Below, piece by piece: positions 26,826 through 37,290 of a stretch of 64,000 nucleotides of DNA. Each line of letters begins with the position of its first letter. Position 1 is the stretch's first letter. The position numbers and the translations under genes are program-made. The notes under the pieces were generated by a model. It did not search any database. It saw only the letters and a list, made by a program, of their open reading frames with translations, and was not told the DNA's origin. Origin of the DNA: CBDBCU01 sp965243185 (GTDB lineage Bacteria > Chloroflexota > Dehalococcoidia > Lucifugimonadales > UBA3495); the NCBI GenBank assembly GCA_965243185.1, contig OZ251531.1, forward strand, positions 682,001 to 746,000, given 5' to 3'.

Positions 26826-27722
26826 ATGCTTGTCGAATCCGGCCTCCCCAACCTTATGCACCGCGGCAAAGTCCGCGACACCTACGCCGTCAACTCCGAC
26901 CTCCTCCTGATGGTCGCCACCGACCGCATCTCCGCCTTTGACCTTGTCCTCCCCACCGGCATCCCCGACAAAGGCGTCGTCCTGAACCGCATCTCCGCCT
27001 TCTGGTTCCAGAAAACCGCCCACCTCGTCCCCAACCACCTCGTCGCCCTGGCCGACTCCCCGGACGCTCCCGCCCTCCTCCAAGCCAACCCCGACTTGGC
27101 AGAACTCCCCCCGGAAGTCGCCCGCCAGGCTATGGTCGTCAAACGCGCCCAGCGCATCGATATCGAGTGCATCGTCCGCGGCTACATCACCGGCTCCGCC
27201 TGGAGCGAATACCGCCGCCACGGCACCGTCTCCGGCAAACCCGCCGCCCCCGGCTTGGTCGAGGGCGACCCCTTCCCCGAACCCCTCTTTACCCCCACCA
27301 CCAAAGCCGAGGAAGGCCACGACCAGAATATGTCCGACGCCGAAGTAGTGGCTATGGTCGGCAGCGAACTGGCCCAACGCCTCGCTGCTACCAGCATCGC
27401 CGTGTACCAATTCGCCCACGACTACGCCAAAGAACGCGGCATCCTCCTCGCCGACACCAAAATGGAATTCGGCATCCTCAACGACGAACTTATCCTTATC
27501 GACGAACTCCTCACCCCCGACTCCAGCCGTTTCTGGGACCTCGACGGCTACGCCCCCGGCAAATCCCAGCCCAACTACGATAAGCAGTTCGTCCGCGACT
27601 GGCTCACCCAACAGGGCTGGAACCAAGAACCCCCGGCTCCCGAACTCCCCCCCGAGGTAACCGCCCGCACCACCGACCGTTACCTCCAAGCCTACCGCCG
27701 CCTCACCGGCCGCGAACTCTAA
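26826..27722 (+). CDS. purC: SAICAR synthetase
   Basis: 298 residues. MHRGKVRDTYAV, LLMVATDRISAFDLVLPTGI, VKRAQRIDIECIVRGYITGS, TPTTKAEEGHDQNMS and DTKMEFGI are the PurC signatures (ATP and CAIR binding). Length matches the longer PurC form. Immediately preceded by the repeat cluster, so its ribosome site is AGGAAA 7 bases upstream. Confidence 0.97.
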   Translation: MLVESGLPNLMHRGKVRDTYAVNSDLLLMVATDRISAFDLVLPTGIPDKGVVLNRISAFWFQKTAHLVPNHLVALADSPDAPALLQANPDLAELPPEVARQAMVVKRAQRIDIECIVRGYITGSAWSEYRRHGTVSGKPAAPGLVEGDPFPEPLFTPTTKAEEGHDQNMSDAEVVAMVGSELAQRLAATSIAVYQFAHDYAKERGILLADTKMEFGILNDELILIDELLTPDSSRFWDLDGYAPGKSQPNYDKQFVRDWLTQQGWNQEPPAPELPPEVTARTTDRYLQAYRRLTGREL

Positions 27723-27811
27723 CCGGCTCTGTCAACATTTGGCTATGCCACTCTTACATCCGGCCCGTGTGCCATGACATCGGCCTGACCTATAACTGTA
27801 ACCCCGACCCC

Positions 27812-27846
27812 TACCGTCCTTCCCGTGCCAACGGGAATCCCGAAAA
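27812..27846. repeat. Palindromic REP-like unit
   Basis: Single copy (CCGTCCTTCCCGTGCCAACGG then GAATCCCGAAA) of the family seen between other purine genes, located just before the DUF3105 gene. Confidence 0.75.
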
Positions 27847-27868
27847 CCACCCTCAGGAGGTAACTAAA

Positions 27869-28534
27869 TTGCCCCCGTCCCAGCGTCCCCGCCGCTCCCG
27901 CAGCGGCCGCGTCCCCACTCCGGCCGCCATCCCCGTCCGCAAGCGGCCCAACCCTTGGTACATCGCCGCCGCCATCACCGTCGCCGTCCTCGTCATCGGC
28001 GGCTTCATCGCCGAGGGCCTCGTCGGCATCCTCCCCAACAACTCCGGCCTCGGCGGCAGCAGCGAATATGTCGAGGGCGTCGGCGAGCAGCAGGAAATTA
28101 TGCCCACTCGCAGCCATGTCGCCGAGGGCGTCTCCGTAACCTACAACACCACCCCTCCCACCTCCGGCGACCATTGGGATTGGTGGGCCCGCTGCGGCTT
28201 CTACCCCGACGGTATGCCCGACGAGCGCATCGTCCACAATCTCGAACACGGCAACATCATCGTCAGCTACAACCTCCCCGACACCGCCCAAGTCCAGCAG
28301 CTCCGCGCCTTTATGGACAACTTCGAGCTGGCCCCCGCTTGGGCCGTCACCCGCTACTACGACCAAATCCCCGCCAACACCGTCGCCCTCTCCGCTTGGG
28401 GCGTCCTCGACACCATGCAAGGCGTCGACGAAACCCGCATCGAACGCTTCTTCCGCGAATACGCCGGCACCCTCGGCCCCGAATTCCCCAACGGCGCCCC
28501 CTGCACCGCCAGCGGCGTAATGGAATCCCCCTGA
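27869..28534 (+). CDS. DUF3105 membrane-anchored protein
   Basis: 221 residues from TTG with a strong AGGAGG 8 bases upstream. Basic N-terminus, one membrane helix (PWYIAAAITVAVLVIGGFI), then the extracytoplasmic DUF3105 domain: NTTPPTSGDHWDWW, RIVHNLEHGNIIVSYN, and a Cys-containing end. His and Glu in HNLEHG are conserved in the family. Common in Chloroflexota and Actinobacteria; function unknown. Lies between purC and purS. Confidence 0.88.
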   Translation: MPPSQRPRRSRSGRVPTPAAIPVRKRPNPWYIAAAITVAVLVIGGFIAEGLVGILPNNSGLGGSSEYVEGVGEQQEIMPTRSHVAEGVSVTYNTTPPTSGDHWDWWARCGFYPDGMPDERIVHNLEHGNIIVSYNLPDTAQVQQLRAFMDNFELAPAWAVTRYYDQIPANTVALSAWGVLDTMQGVDETRIERFFREYAGTLGPEFPNGAPCTASGVMESP

Positions 28535-28600
28535 CCCCGACCCAGCGGCCGGCCCTTCCTCAACCGCCGGCCGCTGCTCTAGGACACAAAAGGACGGAAA

Positions 28601-28849
28601 ATGTACCTCGCCAAAATCTATGTAACCCTCAAACCCGCCGTCAACGACCCCCAAGGCAGCACCGTCCGCGCCGGCCTCCACACCCTCGGCTTCAACACCG
28701 TCCACGACGTCCGCATCGGCAAATACCTCGAAATCCAACTCGACGCCCCCGACCAAACCCAAGCCCAAACCCAACTCGCCCAAATGTGCCAGCAGCTCCT
28801 CGCCAACCCCGTCATCGAGGACTACCGTATCACCTTGGAACCGGTCTAA
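28601..28849 (+). CDS. purS: FGAM synthase subunit PurS
   Basis: 82 residues: LAKIYVTLKPAVNDPQGSTV, then VHDVRIGKYLEIQLDA and a C-terminal VIEDYRITLEPV. PurS bridges PurQ and PurL in the three-part FGAM synthase. Neither purQ nor purL follows; the next gene is a beta-propeller protein, so the operon ends here or has been rearranged. Confidence 0.93.
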   Translation: MYLAKIYVTLKPAVNDPQGSTVRAGLHTLGFNTVHDVRIGKYLEIQLDAPDQTQAQTQLAQMCQQLLANPVIEDYRITLEPV

Positions 28850-28883
28850 CCCCGGCCACCAATCCCTTCTCCGTCCCCCCTAT

Positions 28884-28981
28884 GTCATTCCGAGCGCAGC
28901 GAGGAATCTAAAATGCCCGCCCTTAACCCCGGCAACCATCCAGCCGCGTCCTTTTGTAGGGGCAACCCTTGTGGTTGTCCC
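28884..28981. repeat. Two dispersed repeat units
   Basis: The palindrome-like GTCATTCCGAGCGCAGCGAG unit at the left and a hairpin GGGGCAACC / GGTTGTCCC (5-base loop) at the right. A diverged copy of the first recurs near 30124. These are typical interspersed intergenic repeats. Confidence 0.65.
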
Positions 28982-29067
28982 GCCCCGGCCAGTTGACAAC
29001 CGCCGCCTCTTTTGTTGCAATGCCACCGTTCCCCCGACCGTACAACTCCCCCAAAGGAGACAACATT

Positions 29068-30063
29068 ATGACCACCAATAACCACCAAACCTACGTCTAC
29101 GTCGGCGCCGAAAACAGCGGCCTCTACCGCCTCAACCCCGGCTCCGACCACTGGCAGGAACTCACCCACGGCCTCCCCGAAAACCCCATCGTCCCCGGCA
29201 TCGCCATCCATCCCAGCAACCCCCAAATCATCTACGCCGGCACCCAAAACGGCCCCTACCGCAGTACCGACCGCGGCGACCACTGGGAACGCCTCGACTA
29301 CCCCGACCTCGCCCCGCCGGTCTGGACTTTCCTCTTCCGCCCCCGCGACCCCAATGTAATGTACCTCGGTACCGCCCCCGGTGAACTCTACCGCAACGTC
29401 AACGCCGGCGACTCCTGGCAAAAACTCAACTTTCCCCGCGGCGCCAGCGAAATCAGTATGGCATTCCCCACCCGGGTAATTGGCTTGACCGCCGACCCCA
29501 ACTTTCCCGACGAAATGTACGCCGCCCTCGAAGTCGCCGGCGTAATGCGCTCCCTCGACGGCGGCGACACTTGGGACGAAATCACCGGCTCCCTCGCCCC
29601 CAGCGAGGACACCCTCGACCTCCACGGAGTACAATGCACCGCCGCCTCGCCCCGCACCGTCTTTATCACCACCCGCGTCGGCCCCTTCATCGGCCCCGAC
29701 CGCGGCAGCGAATGGCTCCCCATCAACTTCGGCCAGTTCTCCGAAATCACTTACACCCGCGACCTCTACGCCGCGCCCCACGACCCCAACCTCCTCTATG
29801 TCTCCATCGGCGCCGCCGCCCGCAGCCGCCAAGGCGCCCTCTACCGCAGCCGCGACCTCTTCAAGACCTTCGAGCGCGTCGGCCCCCCGGAAAACGCCGA
29901 CAGCACCATGATGGCCGTCCGGCTCGACCCCCGCGCCCCCGACCGCATCTATTGCGCCGCCCGCGACGGCCAAATCTTCGGCACCCCCGACAACGGCCAA
30001 ACCTGGCAATCCCACCCCCTCCCCGAAAAAGCCAAAGAAATCCGCGGCCTAGCCGTCGGCTAA
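29068..30063 (+). CDS. BNR/Asp-box beta-propeller protein
   Basis: 331 residues, AAAGGAGA 7 bases before the ATG. At least five blades with Asp-box-like SxDxGxxW motifs: RSTDRGDHWERL, RNVNAGDSWQKL, RSLDGGDTWDEI, RSRDLFKTFERV, GTPDNGQTWQSH. No signal peptide, so probably cytoplasmic. Sialidase catalytic residues are not evident; Chloroflexota carry many such propellers of unknown ligand. It is the last gene before the IS nest. Confidence 0.85.
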   Translation: MTTNNHQTYVYVGAENSGLYRLNPGSDHWQELTHGLPENPIVPGIAIHPSNPQIIYAGTQNGPYRSTDRGDHWERLDYPDLAPPVWTFLFRPRDPNVMYLGTAPGELYRNVNAGDSWQKLNFPRGASEISMAFPTRVIGLTADPNFPDEMYAALEVAGVMRSLDGGDTWDEITGSLAPSEDTLDLHGVQCTAASPRTVFITTRVGPFIGPDRGSEWLPINFGQFSEITYTRDLYAAPHDPNLLYVSIGAAARSRQGALYRSRDLFKTFERVGPPENADSTMMAVRLDPRAPDRIYCAARDGQIFGTPDNGQTWQSHPLPEKAKEIRGLAVG

Positions 30064-30155
30064 CCCCCGGATACTCTCCCCTCTCCATCCCCAAACTCCA
30101 AAAATTTTGAGTGGGGTACTGCTTATGTCATTCCGAGACGCATCCAAGGAATATA

Positions 30156-30172
30156 GGGCGTGTTCACGCTAA
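30156..30172. repeat. Orphan IS5-type terminal repeat
   Basis: GGGCGTGTTCACGCTAA matches the ends of the IS5-family element at 31.1-31.9 kb and the scar at 9.8 kb. The following 60 bases are not that element, so this is an end of a second, deleted copy or a relative. Confidence 0.55.
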
Positions 30173-30239
30173 TGCGGAGGTAGCGCAGTCAATCAGCCGG
30201 GCTATCCTAGGGGATGAGAGGAATTGAAGGCGGGCATTT

Positions 30240-31077
30240 GGTATTCTCAACACGTGTTGGCGTGAGGTAAAATAGGGGAAATTGCCTTGACTGAGGAGGG
30301 AAATCCTTATGACCCAACGGGCTTATCGCCACGACTTGCGCTGCCCCCATTGCGGTTCCAACTGGATGCCCAAATACGGCACTTCCCGGGGGAAGCAGAC
30401 CTATCGCTGCGGCCACTGCAAGCATCGCCACACCCCGGAGGGCAACCGCCATTACTACTCGGAGCAGGTCAAGAGCCAAGCCGTGGGGATGTATCTGGAG
30501 GGCAGCAGCAGCTCGGCCATCGGGCGGGTGCTCAAGGTGTGGCTGGAGACGGTCTATTCCTGGATTCAAAAAAAGCCGCGGCGGCTCGGGAGACCTTGAG
30601 CCGGGCGCGGGAGCAGCAAGCGGCCTGGCGGCCGGCCGGGGTTAAGGCCGTAGTCATTTCCCTGGATGAGGCGTGGACTTACCTGGGCTGCCGCAAGGGG
30701 GAGCAGCGGCAATCCCTGGGGATTGGGACGGCGGTAGTGGTGGAAAGCGACGGGCGGTGGTGGCGGGATTTTGAGGTGGGGGGACGGGATACGGAGACTT
30801 TCCTGCGGTTGCTGGCGCGGCTGCCGGAGACGGCCAAATACAGCACGGACCGCTACGAGGTGTATAATTGGCTGCCGCCGGACCGCCATGTGGCAAGGAA
30901 AGGGCGGGAAGGCAATCGGAACGAAGGGCTGCATTCGGTCTTGCGGGGGAAGCTGAACCGGCTGGTGCGGCGGACTAAGGGATACACCAAACAAGCGGAA
31001 ATGCTGGTTGGTTCCCTGGCTATGCTGTGGCTCCAGCAAGGCTGGATTTAACCACGCCAACACGTGTTGAGAATGCC
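30240..31077 (+). mobile_element. IS1-family insertion sequence, complete
   Basis: 838 bp with 25-bp terminal repeats (ATTCTCAACACGTGTTGGCG core; one mismatch) and a perfect 8-bp target duplication GGGCATTT at 30232-30239 and 31078-31085. The 8-bp duplication, two-frame transposase and A7 slippery run fit the IS1 family. Identical duplications indicate a recent insertion. Confidence 0.9.
30309..31051 (+). CDS. IS1-family transposase (InsAB', -1 frameshift)
   Basis: The first frame (30309-30599) encodes an InsA-like protein with a zinc ribbon (CPHCGSNWMPKYG, YRCGHCKHRH) and helix-turn-helix. The DDE part lies in the -1 frame: DEAWTYLGCRKGEQRQSLGIG, STDRYEVYNWLP, HVARKGREGNRNEGLHSVLR. The frames join at A AAA AAG (30569-30575), an efficient -1 slippery heptamer, giving a fusion of about 247 residues. 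The unshifted product stops at 96 residues and would act as a repressor, as in IS1. Confidence 0.88.
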
Positions 31078-31087
31078 GGGCATTTTA

Positions 31088-31936
31088 GGGCGTGTTCACA
31101 CTAAAGCGATGGTGATAGACTAGGGAGACCTTTGGGGCTTGGGAGGGAGTTGCGGTATGGAAATCACCGAGGAGCAATACCAGCAGGTCGCCCACCGGTT
31201 CCCGGTGCAACGAGGGGATGTCAAGCTGTCCAATTTGCAAGTCCTCAATGCCGTGCTGTATCTGGCCGAGCGGAGCTGCAAATGGCGGGGGCTGCCGGAA
31301 CACTTCGGGCCTTGGCACACTATCTATATGCGCTGGCAGCGGTGGAACCAGCAGGGGGCGCTGGCCCGGGTCTTTGCCGGATTGCAGGAAATCGGAGTTC
31401 TGCCGGAGCATTGGGATGTTCTGGCATTGGATAGTACCAGTGTCAAAGTGCATCCCGATGCTACCGGGGCGCCGAAAAAAAGGGGCCACAAGCCTTAGGC
31501 AAATCCCACGGTGGACGGAACACCAAAGTCCATGTGCTGGCCGCTGACGACCACACGGCCTTGGCGGTAGCCCCTTCGCCGGGGCAGGCGCACGATGGCG
31601 TGGAAGGCCGGAAACTGCTGACCTTGCGGGGGCCGCAGGAGCCGCCGGCCTATCTGCTAATGGATCGGGCCTACGAAGGGAATGTTACCCGGCAGTTGGC
31701 CGCGGACTTGGCTTATTGGCTGGTAGGGCCGCCGCGGCGGCAGCGCAAGGTCAAATGGGATTACGATCAGCGGTTGTATCGGCAGCGCAATGGGGTGGAG
31801 CGGTTGTTCGGGCGGCTGAAGCGGTTTCGGCGGATTTTCACCCGCTACGACCAGCTGGACTTTATGCATCTGGGCTTTGTCCTGCTGGCGTGTATCTTTG
31901 AGCTGCTGCACCGCCCCCTTTAGCGTGAACACGCCC
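31088..31936 (+). mobile_element. IS5-family element (A), complete
   Basis: 849 bp bounded by GGGCGTGTTCACACTAAAG and its near-perfect inverse (one mismatch), flanked by TA on both sides. Left end abuts the duplicated target of the IS1 element (3 bases between), so IS1 landed at its edge. Right end abuts the broken methyltransferase. Confidence 0.85.
31157..31923 (+). CDS. IS5-family transposase (two frames)
   Basis: First frame: N-terminal DUF4096-like domain (DVKLSNLQVLNAVLYLAERSCKWRGLPEHFG) and ALDSTSVKVHPD with the first Asp, ending in stop after KKRGHKP. The second part lies in the -1 frame: GKSHGGRNTKVHVLAADD, LMDRAYEG, and RQRNGVERLFGRLKRFRRI with the catalytic Glu. The frames join at the A7 run 31475-31481. 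Product about 255 residues, normal for the IS427-type group. Confidence 0.85.
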
Positions 31937-31938
31937 TA

Positions 31939-32361
31939 ATTCCCTCCGGGCATCTGCTGCTGTGGATTGACAAGTTTCACCTGTGTACCGGGATTCAGCT
32001 GCGGCCGGAGTTGGAACAGTCGGGCTTGGAAGTGGTGGATTTGGTGACCTAGAACAAGGGGCGAATGGGGATGGGCTACCGCACCCGGCGTTTTGGCGAA
32101 CACCTGTTAATCATCCAGAAACAGCCCAAGCGGGCCAAGGGAGTATGGCAGCGGCACGACATCCCGGATGTGTGGACGGAATCGGTCCCGCAGCAAGCCG
32201 GCGTTCATCCCAAGCCGGTCAACTTGCAAGCGGCGTTGATTGAGGCGGTGACGGATCCGGGGGATGTGGTGTTAGACCCGGCGGCGGGGAGTTATTCGGT
32301 GTTGGCGGCGGCGCAGTTGGCGGGTCGGGAGTTTTTGGGGTGTGATAGCTACTCATCCTGA
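31939..32361 (+). pseudogene. DNA methyltransferase remnant (C-terminal part)
   Basis: One frame encodes the end of an N4/N6 DNA methyltransferase: HLLLWIDKFHL, then an in-frame TAG at 32050 where related enzymes have Trp (LVT*NKGRMGMGYRTRRFGEH), HPKPVNLQAALIEAVTDPGD, and the SAM-type end VVLDPAAGSYSVLAAAQLAGREFLGCD. The N-terminal half is missing, replaced by the IS5 end. Doubly inactivated remnant of a phage or restriction-modification gene. Confidence 0.85.
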
Positions 32362-32387
32362 AATAGTTGCGGGAGGGGAGTTAACTA

Positions 32388-33265
32388 GGGCCTGTTGACA
32401 AACCCGTTTCTCCTGATTAGATTACCAGCAACTTACCGGCAGTGGGCGCGGCTGGAGCCGGCTTTGCGGGGCGACCCCAAGAAAGGCGGCCGGCCACCGC
32501 TGCAAGCAAATCGGAACACGGTTGAGGGCATCCTGTGGATTGCCCGCACTGGAGATCCTTGGCGCGACTTGCCCCCGGAGTTTGGGAAATGGAACTCGGT
32601 GTATCAACGGTTCCGCCGCTGGACTAAAGCCGGCGTCTTTGAGCAGCTGTTCAACAGCTTGGCCGGCGAGCTTCAGTTGGACACCGTAATGGTGGATGGG
32701 ACTTTTGTCAAAGGGCATCAGCACGGGACTGGCGCCCCAAAAGGGGACGCTCCCGCGACCAATCCCGGTTGGCCCAAGCCATCGGGCGGAGTCGCGGCGG
32801 GCTGAATACCAAGGTGGTGGCCTTGGCCGACGCTATGGGACGACTGGTCAAGTTTGTCCTGCGCCCGGGCAATGCGGCGGAATGCGTGGTGCTGCCAGAT
32901 TTGATTGGTGCGGTTGCCACCCAAGAACTGATTGCCGACAAAGCCTATGATACGGACCTGATCCGTAGCTGGTTGGCCGCGGCGGACATCCGGCCGGTGA
33001 TACCTTCCCGGGCCCGGCGGCGACCGCCGGCTTGGCCCGACCCGGCGGTATATGGGTTGCGTCATTTGATTGAAAACCGCTTTGCGGCCCTCAAGGAGTA
33101 TCGGGGAATTGCGACGCGCTACTGCAAGTTGGGCGAAATGTACGCGGCAACCCTTTGCTTGGTGGCCACGGTAGTAGCAATGCGGGAAAAGGAAACCGGC
33201 CAGAACCCCGGGGGCTGGCCGGCGGTCAATCGCCAGCTGGCACTTTAAGGTTTGTCAACAGGCCC
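32388..33265 (+). mobile_element. IS5-family element (B), complete
   Basis: 878 bp with perfect 17-bp ends GGGCCTGTTGACAAACC, flanked by TA. A different subgroup from element A, judged by its terminal repeats. Separated from A by the methyltransferase remnant. Confidence 0.87.
32395..33248 (+). CDS. IS5-family transposase (C CCA AAA frameshift)
   Basis: Frame 1 carries the N-terminal domain (NRNTVEGILWIARTGDPWRDLPPEFGKW) and MVDGTFVKGHQHGTGAPK with the first Asp. Frame -1 continues GRSRDQSRLAQAIGRSRGGLNTKVVALADAMG, LIADKAYDTD and ENRFAALKEYRGIATRY with Glu. The join lies at C CCA AAA (32736-32742), which satisfies the X XXY YYZ rule. The start is uncertain: the only in-frame start-like codon (TTG) is inside the terminal repeat. 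Confidence 0.85.
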
Positions 33266-33355
33266 TAATTGGATGATTTTTCCGACAGTCAACTCGATAG
33301 CATTAAGAATAATCTGTATCATCTAAAAGCGAACGGAACCCCGCCGGAAATAGCC

Positions 33356-33384
33356 TTTATTTAGCATAACACTTATGTTATAAT
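33356..33384 (+). promoter_or_regulatory. Extended -10 promoter of dnaG-rpoD
   Basis: TATAAT at 33379 preceded by TGT (extended -10, TGnTATAAT) with a weak TTTATT -35 at 17 bases. The palindrome ATAACA-ctta-TGTTAT (33366-33381) overlaps the spacer and -10, a likely operator. Leader of about 45 bases to dnaG. Confidence 0.65.
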
Positions 33385-33433
33385 TGCTACATTGGCCTCT
33401 TTATGCCCATTTTCCAGTCTGGCGGTTAGCGAA

Positions 33434-35299
33434 ATGACGGTAGTTGACGACATCAAAAGCCGCCTGGATATTATGGATGTAGTTTCCGCCTATGTGCCTT
33501 TGCAGCACTCCGGGCGGAACTTCAAGGCCAACTGCCCCTTTCACCAGGAGCGCACTCCCTCTTTTTATGTCCAACCCGACCGCCAGACTTGGCGTTGCTT
33601 CGGGGCCTGCGCCACCGGCGGCGATGTCTTTTCCTTCATTATGAAGGCGGAAAACCTCGAGTTCGCCGAAGTTCTGCAAAAGTTGGCGGACCAAACCGGG
33701 ATCGCTCTGCCCACCCGGGAGCGGCGGGAGGAGCTGGATATTTCCTACCGCATTAACGAGGCGGCCCGGGACTATTTTCAGCGTTGCTTGGCGTCCGACC
33801 GGGGCGCGGCAACCCGGGAGTATCTGGCTGGGCGGGGACTTTCCCCGGCCAGCATTGCGAAGTTCGAGTTGGGTCTCAGCCCCCGAGACGGGCAAGCCCT
33901 CCTTGACTATCTGACCCGGCAGGATTTCCGCCCGCAGCAGTTGCTGCAAGCCGGCATTATTCACGAAAGCCGCGGCGGGGGCTATCGGGATGCCTTTCGC
34001 GGCCGGCTGATGATTCCCATTCGCAACGGACAAGGCAACTTGGGCGGGTTCGGCAGCCGGGCTTTGGATGACGAAACTACCCCCAAGTATCTGAACACCG
34101 CCCGCACTCCGGTATTCGACAAGGGGCGCACCCTCTACGCCCTCTATCTGGCTAAAGAGGCAGCCCGGAGCGGCGGACTGGTCATCGTCGAGGGCTATAT
34201 GGACGCCATTATGGCCCACCAGCACGGCTACTCTAATGTAGTAGCTTCGATGGGTACTGCCTTGACCGAACAGCAGGTCGCCGAAGTGCGGCGGCTCACC
34301 GGCCGGGTAACTATGGCTCTGGATGCCGACGCCGCCGGCCGGCAAGCCACTTTACGCAGTCTGGAATCCTCCTGGCAGGTCTTTCAGCAGCGGGAAGGCG
34401 GCCGCGCCCGGGCCGCTACGCCCTCCCAGCGTCCCGACGACCTGGATTTGCGGATCGCCGTTTTGACCGGAGGCAAAGACCCGGACGAAATTATCCGCCA
34501 GTCCCCGGAAGCCTGGGCGGAAGTGGTCAGCGGCAGCGTCCCGCTCTTTGACTACTTGCTGCCTACCCTGTCCGCTCTGGTGGACATCAATACCCCCCAG
34601 GGCAAGGCGCGGGTAGTGGAATGGCTGCGGCCCTTTATCTTTTCGGTGCGGGAACCGATTCAGCAAGACCACTACCGGCAGAAGTTGGCAGACCATTTGT
34701 CGATAAGCGCCGACGCGCTGCGGGCCAGCCTGAGCCGCCCCTTGGCGACGCCCCGGGCCGCCAACCCGGGCCCGGCCAAAGGCGGCGCAAGCCCGGAAAG
34801 AGATTCGGTATTCGCCGCCCTGAACCGCGACCCCTTGGAGGATTACTGCCTGGCTCTGCTGTTGCAGCATTCGGAATTGGCGGAAATCGTTTTAGAGGAA
34901 TCCAACTTGCCGGAGGATTACTTCCGCCGCCCGGAAAACCGGGAAATCTACACTCGCCTGCATCAATCCTGGGCTGAAGCCCCGGAATTTCCGGTACCCC
35001 AAGACGCTCTGCTGCCGGCAGTCCGGGAGCGGGTGCCGGCAGCCTTGACGGAACATCTGGAAGCCCTGGCCGCCCGGAAATTGCCGCCCTTGGAACCCCG
35101 CAGCCAGGACGCCGACTTTCGTCAGGTAGTGTTGAAACTCGAGGAACGGCACTTGAAAGACTTGAAACAGTCAGAGACGGCTTTTTTTGCGGATGACGCG
35201 GCTGAAGCCGTGGCGGCCGCGGAGCAAGCCGTTCTCGAAATCAACCGGAAAATCAAAACCAACCATCACCAGCGGCGGGAACAAGCCCGCAACTGCTGA
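33434..35299 (+). CDS. dnaG: DNA primase
   Basis: 621 residues. N-terminal CHC2 zinc domain (CPFHQERTPSFYVQPDRQTWRCFGACATGGD), catalytic core with DDETTPKYLNTARTPVFDKGRTLY, TOPRIM motifs VIVEGYMDAIMAHQHG and VTMALDADAAGR, and a C-terminal DnaB-interaction helical domain. Starts at MTVVDDIKSRLD, with only a weak ribosome site. Directly upstream of rpoD, forming the classic macromolecular-synthesis pair without rpsU. Confidence 0.97.
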   Translation: MTVVDDIKSRLDIMDVVSAYVPLQHSGRNFKANCPFHQERTPSFYVQPDRQTWRCFGACATGGDVFSFIMKAENLEFAEVLQKLADQTGIALPTRERREELDISYRINEAARDYFQRCLASDRGAATREYLAGRGLSPASIAKFELGLSPRDGQALLDYLTRQDFRPQQLLQAGIIHESRGGGYRDAFRGRLMIPIRNGQGNLGGFGSRALDDETTPKYLNTARTPVFDKGRTLYALYLAKEAARSGGLVIVEGYMDAIMAHQHGYSNVVASMGTALTEQQVAEVRRLTGRVTMALDADAAGRQATLRSLESSWQVFQQREGGRARAATPSQRPDDLDLRIAVLTGGKDPDEIIRQSPEAWAEVVSGSVPLFDYLLPTLSALVDINTPQGKARVVEWLRPFIFSVREPIQQDHYRQKLADHLSISADALRASLSRPLATPRAANPGPAKGGASPERDSVFAALNRDPLEDYCLALLLQHSELAEIVLEESNLPEDYFRRPENREIYTRLHQSWAEAPEFPVPQDALLPAVRERVPAALTEHLEALAARKLPPLEPRSQDADFRQVVLKLEERHLKDLKQSETAFFADDAAEAVAAAEQAVLEINRKIKTNHHQRREQARNC

Positions 35300-35343
35300 A
35301 CCGTCGCAGCCCTTTAATCTCGCTAAGGGGGTAGCATATATCT

Positions 35344-37095
<1,752 letters not shown>

Positions 37096-37228
37096 CCAAC
37101 CGGCAACCGCCGTCAAACCCGGCAACGCCTCGCGCCGCCCGGTGGGTAATCCCCCGGGCGGCAGACTTTCATCCCAAAATCGGGCGGGAAACTGCATCAA
37201 AATCGTCAATAGAGCTACCCGATTTACC

Positions 37229-37258
37229 TTGCAACTTGGCAAAATCCGGTGCTACACT
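37229..37258 (+). promoter_or_regulatory. Possible promoter of the small zinc-ribbon gene
   Basis: TTGCAA and TACACT separated by 18 bases, 32 bases upstream of the start codon. Each hexamer departs from consensus by one or two bases. Confidence 0.45.
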
Positions 37259-37290
37259 GCTAGCCATCTGCTATGGAGGGAGGTGATTTC

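Noticed and set aside
32050..32052. Pyrrolysine or amber-suppression signal in the methyltransferase remnant
   Set aside because: The gene is also truncated by an IS, and the site matches a Trp position, so a nonsense mutation is sufficient; no pyl genes seen.
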